Assembly: GCF_011044975.1 (NCBI RefSeq)
Contig: NZ_JAAKZV010000057.1
Span: forward strand, 1-36,607
Length of the DNA: 36,607 nt
Direction: 5' to 3'
From: Streptomyces coryli
GTDB taxonomy: Bacteria > Actinomycetota > Actinomycetes > Streptomycetales > Streptomycetaceae
In this document: one piece after another, positions 8,716 through 17,000 of the stretch
Layout: each line of letters starts with the position of its first letter
How positions within the stretch are numbered: the first letter of the stretch is position 1
Position numbers and translations under genes: made by a program
The notes under the pieces: generated by a model
Databases searched by the model: none
Seen by the model: only the letters and a program-made list of their open reading frames with translations
What the model was told of the DNA's origin: nothing

Positions 8716-8735
8716 CGTGTGACCAAAACCACACG
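8716..8735. promoter_or_regulatory. Palindrome CGTGTG-N8-CACACG, possible Lrp operator
   Basis: Two perfect 6-bp arms with an A-rich centre lie 72 bp upstream of the Lrp/AsnC start in the divergent intergenic region. Lrp-type proteins bind imperfect palindromes with AT-rich centres and commonly autoregulate. Assignment is inference. Confidence 0.3.
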
Positions 8736-8796
8736 CTGCGTGGGCCTCCGGACAGTGCCCCAGGATTATTCGCTGGACAAGGCGGGAAATGCTTGC

Positions 8797-8812
8797 TGTG
8801 GTCGAGACCACG
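8797..8812. promoter_or_regulatory. dre-like palindrome (TGTGGTCGAGACCACG)
   Basis: The core GTGGTC-GA-GACCAC is a perfect 14-bp palindrome. Its inner TGGTCGAGACCA differs by one base from the DasR-responsive element core TGGTCTAGACCA. It lies 34 bp before the start of the small CxxC protein gene, a position suited to repression. Another GntR-family protein could equally be the binder. Confidence 0.4.
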
Positions 8813-8846
8813 TTCAGGCTGGTCGGCCTATCCGAGGGGGAGCGCC

Positions 8847-9182
8847 ATGCTCGAATCGCTCGACACGTACGACATCTTCCGCGTTGTTTGCCCTGATTGC
8901 GGGCAGCCCATCGCCCTTCTGGAAGGTGAGGACCGGCTTCCTGACCACGGCCGCACGGCGGCGCTGTTCAACCCGTTCGGCATCTCCGTCTGCGAGGGCG
9001 CCGGGCGGCCGGTCGCCGAGGCGCGGCCGGCCGACGACGGCAGCGAGGTGGAGGAGCAGGAAGCGGGCGTGCTGCTGAGCCTGCCGGAGGGCCTGGACTG
9101 GCGCCGGCAGCCGTTCAGCCACGCGGGTGGTGCCAGGCCGGTGCGGGTGCACATTCCGGCCCAGCTGCGCCGCACCGCCTAG
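8847..9182 (+). CDS. Small CxxC-containing protein of unknown function
   Basis: A 111-residue acidic protein starting at ATG 8847 (MLESLDTYDIFRVVCPDCGQPI), with GAGGGGG 6 bp upstream. The only clear motif is CPDCGQ near residue 16, one half of a possible zinc site. A second Cys pair is absent; a lone Cys occurs near residue 50 in SVCEGAG. The middle is Glu/Asp-rich and the end (RPVRVHIPAQLRR) is basic. I do not recognise the family beyond an actinobacterial hypothetical. A dre-like palindrome sits just upstream. It converges with the phosphotransferase gene, with 7 bp between the stops. Confidence 0.75.
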   Translation: MLESLDTYDIFRVVCPDCGQPIALLEGEDRLPDHGRTAALFNPFGISVCEGAGRPVAEARPADDGSEVEEQEAGVLLSLPEGLDWRRQPFSHAGGARPVRVHIPAQLRRTA

Positions 9183-9189
9183 GCCGCGG

Positions 9190-10290
9190 CTACCAGTACC
9201 GCCCGGCGGTCATCGCCTCGAGCGCCGCGCGGTTCATGATCAGGTCGTCCGGGTCGTCGGGCTGCGGCACCTCCCCGAAGTGGATCTGCCGGTAGCCGAC
9301 CCGGAGCATCACGACGGCGTGCCGCAGGCAGGCGTAGAGCGTGTGGAAGTCCATGTCGCGCGGGGTGTACCCGGTGTACTCGGCGTACCGCTCCAGGACC
9401 GCGTCCCGGCGGAAGAAGTCGGGCAGCCCCGGCTGGCCCAGCGTCACGGTCAGGTCCTGGAAGAAGCGGTGCAGGTAGATCGCCCACGCGAGGTCGAGTT
9501 CACGCGGGCCCACCGAGGCCATTTCCCAGTCGAGTACGGCGGCGGGCGCGAAGCCGTCGTAGATGATGTTGCCGATCCGGGAGTCGCCCCAGCTGAGCAC
9601 CGTCTCGCCCTCGTCGTCCGGCCAGAGCGCCTCGAGCCGCCCGAAGGCGCGCTCGATCGCGGCCGAGCGCGGCCGCCCGCCCACGACCCACAGGTAGTAC
9701 TCGTCCAGCGCGTCCACATGCCGCCGCAGCGGCGTGCCGCCGCCCGGCCGGGCGAGGAACTCCGCCTCGGCGGCGGGTACCTGGTCGTGGATGCGGGCGA
9801 TGACCGACACCGAGTCCGCCTCCAGCCGCTCCCGTTCGGCGTCGGTGGCGGCGTGCAGCCAGTTGCCCTCGTACGTGTACGGCATGACGTCCGGCGGCAC
9901 CCGCCCGTCGACCCGCTCCATCACGAAGAACGGCGCGCCCAGATGCGTGGGATCCGTCTCCAGCCAGTGCACGGCCGGCACCGGCACGTCGGAGTGCTCG
10001 CCGACCAGCCGCATCGTGCGGTGCTGCCGCGCCATGTCGTACTCGGGGAAGATCGTGTACGCGTCCGGGTCCGCCGCCAGGCGCAGGGCGCAGCGGCGCG
10101 CGGGGGCCTCCGGGTGGTCGATGCCGAAGAGCAGGGTTTCGCTGGACATCCCGTTGGAGTCCGGGACTTCGACGTCTCTGGCGCGCGCGCCGGGCAGCAC
10201 CTTTCCGAGCCAGGTGTCGAGGTGGCGGGCGAGCTCCTCGGGGTCGCGGGTGGTGCGCTGGATCTTCGGTGCCTCCGGGGTGGCGGCCAT
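9190..10290 (-). CDS. Phosphotransferase family protein (APH/ACAD10-11 type)
   Basis: A 366-aa aminoglycoside-phosphotransferase-fold protein. The catalytic loop is WGDSRIGNIIYDG, near residue 235, where Asp is the base and Asn binds metal. It is followed by the DFG-like VLDWEMASVGPRELDLAW, near 250. An N-lobe with PFFVMERVDGRV near 120 completes the fold. The family includes the kinase domain of ACAD10/11 and CoA-pathway kinases for hydroxyacids, rather than resistance enzymes. The context, an acyl-CoA dehydrogenase two genes upstream on the same strand, supports a catabolic role. The start is ATG at 10290 with GAGAGGA about 10 bp upstream. It lies 48 bp after the preceding gene, consistent with an operon. 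The substrate is unknown. Confidence 0.87.
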   Translation of the reverse strand: MAATPEAPKIQRTTRDPEELARHLDTWLGKVLPGARARDVEVPDSNGMSSETLLFGIDHPEAPARRCALRLAADPDAYTIFPEYDMARQHRTMRLVGEHSDVPVPAVHWLETDPTHLGAPFFVMERVDGRVPPDVMPYTYEGNWLHAATDAERERLEADSVSVIARIHDQVPAAEAEFLARPGGGTPLRRHVDALDEYYLWVVGGRPRSAAIERAFGRLEALWPDDEGETVLSWGDSRIGNIIYDGFAPAAVLDWEMASVGPRELDLAWAIYLHRFFQDLTVTLGQPGLPDFFRRDAVLERYAEYTGYTPRDMDFHTLYACLRHAVVMLRVGYRQIHFGEVPQPDDPDDLIMNRAALEAMTAGRYW

Positions 10291-10338
10291 GGCGGTGGAT
10301 CCTCTCTGGCGGCGCGCTGGGGACGCTTGAGGGGTGTT

Positions 10339-11469
10339 TCAGGGGGCGACGGAGTCGTAGCCGGTGAATCCGCTGGGGTCGTGGCGGCCGAAGCTGCCGT
10401 GCTCGAAGATGCCGTAGCCGGTCCGGCCGTCGAGGGTGAAGCGGGCGGCGTGGTCGGTGACGCCGTAGGCGGCCATGGGGTTGGCCGCGGGGTCGGTGAG
10501 GTCGTAGGCGCGGCGGTCGGTCCAGCCGCGGCCCTGCCAGGTGCCGTGCTGCCAGTCCTCGGCGGGCGGGTAGCCGGCGCCGACGGCGAGCGGTGACGAG
10601 ACCAGGGTCTCGGCGTGCAGCTCGAGCGGTTTGCGGGCGGTGTCGGTGAGGTGCAGGACGGCGCGCTCGGGGTGGCGGGTGCCGGAGCGGTAGGTGATGT
10701 CGGCGTGCGGCCAGCCGAGTTGGGCGTCGGGGCGGCCGTCGGCCCGTATCTCGACGGCCTGGTTGAGGGTGCGGTAGCCCTCGGGGTTCTCCTGCAGGAC
10801 GACCATGACGAAGCGGTCGTCGAAGCGCACCGGGCACCACAGCCAGTGGAAGCCCTCCGGGAGGTGCTCGGCGGCGGCGCGGCCGTTCTCCTCGCCGCGG
10901 ATGGGGCGGATGCCCCAGCTGCGGTCGCGGGTGCCGGTCCAGTCGGCGGCGGCGACGGCGAGGTCCTGCCCGCCCGCGCGGATGGTGCCTTCCGGGGTGC
11001 CCGCCTGCACGAAGCGGGTGGCTTCCAGGGTGAGCCGGTCGCCGGTGCGCATGGTGTGGTGCGGCTCCCAGAGGGCGGGGAAGGCGGCCGTCCAGGTGAG
11101 GTCGTACGAGAGGGAGTCCGGGTCGTCGGGGTCGGCGGCGCAGGTGAGGCGGAAGCGCTTGAGCGGCTCGTCGACGGTGATGGTGAACGGGCCGACGGCC
11201 AGGTGCATCCGGTCGTCGGTGAGGGCGTCGGAGGCCCGTACCGCGAGGAGGCTGCCGTCGGGTGTGGTGAGGGTGGCGAAGGCGTCGATGACGCCGGCGT
11301 TGGGATAGACGCCGAGGCCGGCTATGAGCAGGGCGCGGCCCGCGTGGTCGAAGACCTGGAAGATGCAGCGGTCGTAGGCGTTGCGGTCGCCGGTGGCCAC
11401 GTGCCGTATGGACAGCGGGACTTGGTGGATCGGGTATTCGTCGAGCGGTGCGGGACGGTCGCTTGCCAC
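10339..11469 (-). CDS. Conserved hypothetical protein, CrtC/AttH-like beta-rich fold (tentative)
   Basis: A 376-aa protein without membrane segments or signal peptide, rich in predicted beta strands. Tryptophan/arginine-rich stretches such as DWTGTRDRSWGIRPI (about 190) and GFHWLWCPVRFDD (about 225) resemble the hydratase/lipocalin-like proteins related to CrtC and AttH, often annotated as DUF7064/7065-type. The match is from memory and moderate. It starts at GTG 11469 behind GGAGG. It lies between an acyl-CoA dehydrogenase gene and a phosphotransferase gene, so a role in a lipid or terpenoid pathway is plausible but unproven. Confidence 0.7.
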   Translation of the reverse strand: MASDRPAPLDEYPIHQVPLSIRHVATGDRNAYDRCIFQVFDHAGRALLIAGLGVYPNAGVIDAFATLTTPDGSLLAVRASDALTDDRMHLAVGPFTITVDEPLKRFRLTCAADPDDPDSLSYDLTWTAAFPALWEPHHTMRTGDRLTLEATRFVQAGTPEGTIRAGGQDLAVAAADWTGTRDRSWGIRPIRGEENGRAAAEHLPEGFHWLWCPVRFDDRFVMVVLQENPEGYRTLNQAVEIRADGRPDAQLGWPHADITYRSGTRHPERAVLHLTDTARKPLELHAETLVSSPLAVGAGYPPAEDWQHGTWQGRGWTDRRAYDLTDPAANPMAAYGVTDHAARFTLDGRTGYGIFEHGSFGRHDPSGFTGYDSVAP

Positions 11470-11615
11470 GTGCGCCTCCGGCTGGTCGGACGGAACTTCC
11501 CGGACCGGCGCGGGGGTGCGGTCCCGATGCGGTGTGCGATGACGGTACGTCAGCCCGCCTTACGGGACCAGAGGTTGGCGGCGGCGCACTGGTGACGCCG
11601 CCGCTCAGCTCGGGA

Positions 11616-12797
11616 TCAGCGGGTTTCGGGGCCGGCCAGGTGCCGGGCCACGACCACCCGCTGAATCTGGTTCGTGCCCTCCACGATCTGCAGCATCTTC
11701 GCCTCGCGCATGTACCGCTCCGCGGGGAAGTCGGCGGTGTAGCCGTAGCCGCCGAGGATCTGCACCGCGTCGGTGGTGATCCGCATGGCGGCGTCGGTGC
11801 AGAAGAGCTTGGCCATGGCGGCCTGCTTGGCGAACGGCTTGCCGGCGTCCCGCCGCCGGGCCGCGGACAGGTAGAGCGCGCGGCCCGCCTCGATCTGCGT
11901 GGCCATGTCGGCGAGCATGAAGCGCAGGCCCTGGAAGTCCGCGATCGGCCGCCCGAACTGCTCGCGCCCGGCCGCGTACGCGAGCGCCTCGTCCATCGCC
12001 GCCTGGGCGAGGCCGACGGCGCAGGCCGAGATGCCGAGGCGCCCTGAGTCGAGGGCGGAGAGCGCGATGGCGAAGCCCTGTCCCTCGTCGCCGATCCGGC
12101 GGGCGTCCGGGACACGGACGCCGTCGAAGTGCACCTGGGCGGTGGGCGAGCCCTTCAGGCCCATCTTCCGCTCCGGCGCCGCGGCGGAGACGCCCGGCGC
12201 GTCTCCCGGTACGAGGAAGGCGCTGATGCCGCGGGCACCCGGGCCTCCCGTACGGGCGAGGACGGTGTAGAAGTCGGCGACGCCGCCGTGGGTGATCCAG
12301 GCCTTGGTGCCCTCGATGACCCAGTCGTCGCCGTCGCTGACCGCCTTGGTGCGCAGGGCGGCGGCGTCGGAGCCGGCGGCGGGCTCGGAGAGGCAGTACG
12401 CGCCGAGCAGGCCGCCGCCGAGCATGTCGGGCAGGTGGTCGGCCTTCTGCTCCTTGGTGCCGTAGCCGGCGAGCGCGTGGCAGGCGAGCGAGTGCACCGA
12501 GACGCCGAGGCCGACGGTGAGCCGCGCGGCGGCCAGCTCCTCGAGGACCTGGAGGTACACCTCGTAGGGCTGCTCGCCGCCGCCGAACTCCTCCGGGTAC
12601 GGGAGGCCGAGCAGGCCGGATTCGGAGAGCAGGCGGAAGAGTTCGCGGGGGAAGCGGCCGGCGTCCTCCTCGGCGCTCGCGCCGGGCACGATCTCGCGCT
12701 GCGTCAGTTCACGCACCAGTTGGAACAGATCCCGCGATTCCTCGGTGGGCAGTTCCCGGTCCACCGGCTGCGGGCCGTACGGGCCGAAGTCCGACAT
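11616..12797 (-). CDS. Acyl-CoA dehydrogenase
   Basis: An FAD-dependent acyl-CoA dehydrogenase of 393 aa, the normal length. It oxidises acyl-CoA to enoyl-CoA and passes electrons to ETF. Visible motifs are GAYCLSEPAAGSDAAAL (flavin/substrate contact, about 132-148), KAWITHGG (about 168), GREQFGRPIADFQ (about 285), QILGGYGYTADFPAERYMREAK (about 345) and the catalytic base Glu373 in QIVEGTNQIQ. The start is ATG at 12797 with AGGAG 8 bp upstream. It heads a leftward cluster with a CrtC-like protein (146 bp gap) and a phosphotransferase. Chain-length preference cannot be told. Confidence 0.93.
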   Translation of the reverse strand: MSDFGPYGPQPVDRELPTEESRDLFQLVRELTQREIVPGASAEEDAGRFPRELFRLLSESGLLGLPYPEEFGGGEQPYEVYLQVLEELAAARLTVGLGVSVHSLACHALAGYGTKEQKADHLPDMLGGGLLGAYCLSEPAAGSDAAALRTKAVSDGDDWVIEGTKAWITHGGVADFYTVLARTGGPGARGISAFLVPGDAPGVSAAAPERKMGLKGSPTAQVHFDGVRVPDARRIGDEGQGFAIALSALDSGRLGISACAVGLAQAAMDEALAYAAGREQFGRPIADFQGLRFMLADMATQIEAGRALYLSAARRRDAGKPFAKQAAMAKLFCTDAAMRITTDAVQILGGYGYTADFPAERYMREAKMLQIVEGTNQIQRVVVARHLAGPETR

Positions 12798-13202
12798 GGC
12801 GGCGCTCCTCTCCCTGTTCGGGCGCGTCGTCTGCGGGCACCGCCCGGGGTAGGGGCCGCACCTGCCGTTGTCTGTCCCGGACGATCTTCCCTTCCCGGGT
12901 CACGGGAAAGCGGGCAAAGCGACTGGGACGGATGGAGTATGCCCGATCGGAGGAGGTCAGTCACCGCATGGTGGTGCGCATCACGTCGCCGGACGGCGGC
13001 GCCAACACCCCCGGGCCACACGAATACCGGAGGCACCAAGGGACCGCCCCGGCCGGACCGTTCCGGCCGGCCGCTGCCGGACCCGCTCTGCGGCCGCCAC
13101 GCTGCGCGGATACCCTTTCATCAGGCCGGGGCCGGCGCACCGGGCGCACCGCGGGGCGCGGCCGGCACTGACGGACGACCGCCCACCGGCCGGAGGCCCG
13201 CC
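12798..13202. other. 405-bp intergenic region between divergent acyl-CoA dehydrogenase and pssA
   Basis: No convincing gene was found. A GGAGGAGG run before an ATG at 12968 opens a 67-codon frame that is Arg/Pro/Gly-rich and looks non-coding. No clear promoter pair or terminator was recognised. Confidence 0.4.
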
Positions 13203-14027
13203 TTGATCGGCAGTAAGCGTGACCGTACGTCGTCCCCTGCCGCGGAACCGGGGCCCGGGGACGACGACCTGCCACCGGGCACCCGGCTGACGATCGCGGA
13301 CCTGCTGACCCTGGCCAATGCCACCTGCGGCTTCCTCGCGGTGTACTTCACCACCACCGGGGTGCTGATGCCGCATCTGTCGGAGGCGGCGAACGAGGAC
13401 GGCATGGCCCGGCAGAGCGCGGCCACGGCGGTGATGCTGATCCTGCTGGCGGCGGTGTTCGATCTGTTCGACGGCCTCGTCGCCCGCCGGCTGCGCAGCT
13501 CGGCGATGGGCGCCGAGCTGGACAACCTGTCCGACCTGATCAGCTTCGGCCTGGCCCCGGCGTATTTCGTGCTGGTCTACGGCCTGGTCACCGAGGGGGC
13601 CAATCCGGGGGTCGCGGTCGTGGCCGCCGTGCTGGTCATGCTGGCCGTGGTGCTGCGGCTGGCCCGGTTCTCCGCCACCACGGTGCCGGAGGGGGTCTTC
13701 CAGGGCATGCCGTCGCCCTTCGGGGCGCTGACGGTGGTCTCCATCGTGCTGCTGCGGCTGCCCTTCATCCCGACGCTGCTGGCCGTCACGGGCGCCGCCT
13801 GGCTGATGGTCTCCCGCGTCGAGTACCCCAAGCCCCGCGGCCGCCTCGCGGCGATCACCCTGATCTGGGTGTGCGTCAGCATGGGCTGCCTGATGGCCTG
13901 GGCCTTCAACGCGCCGGGCGGCGCGGCCCTGCTGCGCACGGGCTGCGCCCTGCAGATCGCGGGCGCGGTGGCGATCCCGCTCGCCGCCACGGTCCGCCGG
14001 CTGCGCCGGCGCGGCACGCCTGCCTGA
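13203..14027 (+). CDS. pssA: CDP-diacylglycerol--serine O-phosphatidyltransferase
   Basis: PssA makes phosphatidylserine, the precursor of phosphatidylethanolamine, from CDP-diacylglycerol and L-serine in the membrane. The 274-aa protein carries the CDP-alcohol phosphatidyltransferase signature DG-x2-AR-x8-G-x3-D-x3-D, seen as FDGLVARRLRSSAMG followed by AELDNLSD, near residues 94-115. Before it is LTIADLLTLANATCGFLAVYF, typical of actinobacterial PssA, and about eight membrane segments are present. I chose TTG at 13203 because GGAGG (13192-13196) lies 6 bp upstream; the frame is open far upstream but that part reads as shadow of the opposite gene. Phosphatidylserine decarboxylase (psd), often adjacent in Streptomyces, is not in this window. 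The gene converges with the TcA gene, 23 bp apart. Confidence 0.9.
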   Translation: MIGSKRDRTSSPAAEPGPGDDDLPPGTRLTIADLLTLANATCGFLAVYFTTTGVLMPHLSEAANEDGMARQSAATAVMLILLAAVFDLFDGLVARRLRSSAMGAELDNLSDLISFGLAPAYFVLVYGLVTEGANPGVAVVAAVLVMLAVVLRLARFSATTVPEGVFQGMPSPFGALTVVSIVLLRLPFIPTLLAVTGAAWLMVSRVEYPKPRGRLAAITLIWVCVSMGCLMAWAFNAPGGAALLRTGCALQIAGAVAIPLAATVRRLRRRGTPA

Positions 14028-14050
14028 CTGCCGTAGGACCGCACGCGAGG

Positions 14051-17000
14051 CTACGACGTCCATACCGGGCCCTGTCCGGTCCAGCTCACCACCAGCAGGA
14101 TGTCGGTGAGGATGCCGGAGTCGAAGAGGGCCTTGGCCTCGGGGGTGAAGCCGAGGCGCCAGTCGCCGACCGGTGTGGTGCCGCCGAGCGGGCGCCAGGA
14201 GGCGGCGTTGCCGCGGCGGGTGGAGGCGAGGCCGGCGTCGGTGGTCGCGGCTCCCCCGGTCTCGCCGCGGTGCAGCGTCACCGCCGTGGGCGGCACCGCC
14301 TCGGTGCCCACCAGGCGCAGCGCGACCGCCGCCGTCGACAGGTTGCCGATCTGGAGCGGGAAGTCGGCGTCGCGGAGGGTGAGCGTGGCCGCGCGGTCGC
14401 CCGGGTCCGCCGGGTTGTTGAGGTCGTACCACTGGTCGGGGAAATCCCGGGCGAGCGAGAACACGCAGTCCGCGCCGCGCTGCCGGTCGGCGTTGAGGCG
14501 GGTGATGACCTGGTCGCGGTAGTCGCCGTCGTGCAGGGCCGTGTACTCGATGGTGACCAGGACGTCGACGATGGTGGTGAAGTCGAACGGGTTGGCGGCC
14601 GGCGGGAGCTGCAGCTCCCAGGTGGTGTCGACGCCGCTGGACTCGAAGGGCAGCAGGAGCTCGGACTGGGCGTCGAGTTCGAAGACGCCGGTGGCGCCGA
14701 CCGGGGACGTCAGCGCGACGACCGACGGGTCGTGCCGCACCGTGATGTCGCGGAAGGCGCCGTCCTGTCCGGTGGTCACCCGGGAGATGCCGTTGGAGCG
14801 CAGGGTGGCGCGGATGCCCCGGTCCGGCGGTATCAGCGCTACGACGCTGGTGCGCACCTGGCGGATCATCCGCAGGTAGTGGCCCGGGAAGTCGGCGTCG
14901 AACAGGGCCATCGGCGTGGCGAAGGCGAGCGTGCCCGTCTCCCGGAAGCCCAGGAACTCCACCGGCATCAGGCGCGCCAGTGAGAACGTCTGGGACAGGT
15001 TCAGGCGGCGCTGCTCGGAGCCCAGGGCGTACTGGTCGAGGCGGGTCAGGTCCTCGGCGAGCTGCTCGGCGCCTGCCAGGCCGCGGCGGCCGGGGCCGCC
15101 GGCCTCGGCGGGCGACTGCCAGTAGTCGTTGCGGATGAGCGACTGCGCCGGTTCGGCCCGCTCGAAGGAGAGCTGCGCCTGGGCGAGGCGGGCGGTGGCG
15201 GTGGCCTGCTGCAGGAAGTAGCGGTAGACCGCGCCGAGGGTGTTGCTCAGCCACAGATACAGATCGGCGTTGGTGAACTGGCCGTTCAGGAACTTCAGGG
15301 TCGCCACCGCCTGGTCGTGCTGGAGCGCGGCGATGGCCTGCTCCTGCATGACGATGGCGACATGGTCCCGGGCGGTCGTCACCTGGGCGGCGGCGATGAG
15401 GGAGTCCTGCTCGGAGGCGACGAGCTGCCGCCGCCACTCGTCCTTGCGCTGCTCGATCCCGGCGTGCAGCTGGTCGGCCTGCATCTGCGCCTCGACGTCG
15501 TTCTGCCATGCCTGGAGCGCACCTTTGGCGGCGAGGCCCGTCGAAATGCCGATCGCGAGGGCCGCCTTGGCGCCGCCGCTGAAGACCTCGTCCAGCAGGT
15601 TGGCCGCGTTGGACGCCGCCTGGGCGATGCCGATGGCGGTGTCGACCGCGACGATGCCGTGTTTGATGTCGCGCATCTTTTCGTACGCGTCCAACAGGTC
15701 CGCCTCGTACTTGTTGGGGGGCGCCGTGAGCGCGTCCCGGTACGTCCCGGACAGGACGTCCGCCTTGGTCTGCTGCGCCGTGGCGGCGGTGACCGCGTCG
15801 GTCGCCTCCGTCACGCGGCCCGCCGCCAGCGTGGCCTGGGCCGCGCTCAGGTCGATGCCCTTGAGCGCGTCGAACACCCGTAGGTTCCGCTCGTCGTACT
15901 TCTCCAGCGCGGCGAGGTAGCCCGCCTCCATCTGCGCCGCCTGGGCGGTGAGCTGTCGGGCCCGGTCCAGCAGCACGCGGAACCGGAACGGCGTCGGCTG
16001 GCTGACCGTCGTCATCGTGGCGACGCCCCGGCTGCGGGGCGTCCCGGCGATGTTCCGGCCCTGCCGCAGCTTGGCGAGCTGGACCCGGGCCCGGGCCCGT
16101 AGCGAGTCGATCTCCGGGATGGCCAGGGCCGGCTCACCGATGTTGGTGGGCTGCTGCGGCTGCAGCTTCGGAGCGTCGAGGAGCCGCCGGGCCGTGACGT
16201 ACAGGGCGCGGGCGTGGGCCACGGACTCGTCGGTCTCGCGGGTGAACTCGGCGTCGGCGTGGTCGAGATGGCAGCGGATGACAGCGAGCAGGGTGGCGCG
16301 ACTGTACGGCGTGGGCCGGGTGCCGGCGAGCGTGACGGGCGCGAGCCGGGTCGTCCACTGGGGCGGGAAGCGCAGGTCGGGGCGGGCCGGGGCCTCCAGG
16401 TTGATGCGGTGGAAGACGGAGATCGGGTCGCTGACGTCGTACGGGTACACCAGCCAGTACCAGTCGAGGGCCGCCGGATAGTCACCGACGGACTGCAGCC
16501 GCGCGGCGAGCAGCAGCGGCACGGCCCAGAAGATCTCCCGGGCGGCCGCCTCGGGCCGCCCGGCGGAGATGTCCCGCAGCGCCTTCTGGTGCTCCACCGA
16601 CCGGTTCGGGTCGAGGTAGGTGAAGGTGAGGCCCAGCTGGCTCAGATACGTGGCCGCGTGCCGGCGGGCGTCCGCGGCGCTGAACGGGCCCGAGCCGCGG
16701 ATGTTCGCGTAGAAGGTGTCGAACGGCGACGGCGGCGTGGCGTTCGGGACCAGCAGCGTCGGGTCGAGATTCCGCTCGGGGAAGAGGAACGCCGTGGTGG
16801 CGGCCTGCCAGCTGCCGTGTTCCCCCATCCACACCCAGGCGGCGGTGAACGCGTCGAAGTTGTTGAGGGTCCAGGCCGCCGCCGGGTGGTTGGGCGGGAG
16901 TTCGCCGGAGCGCTTGGCGGACAGCAGCGACTGGACGCTCTCGATGGCCTGCCCGATCCGGGTGGTACGCAGCGTGCCGCCCGCCAGGACGTCGACCAGG

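Noticed and set aside
9190-10290. Aminoglycoside resistance kinase
   Set aside because: WGDSRIGN loop and context match ACAD10/11-type phosphotransferases, not resistance enzymes.
12968-13171. Small frame with GGAGGAGG before ATG 12968
   Set aside because: Arg/Pro/Gly-rich translation without motif; no support beyond the ribosome-like site.
12129-13202. Upstream extension of the pssA frame
   Set aside because: Most of it lies antisense to the acyl-CoA dehydrogenase gene and is not protein-like; TTG 13203 has a good ribosome site.
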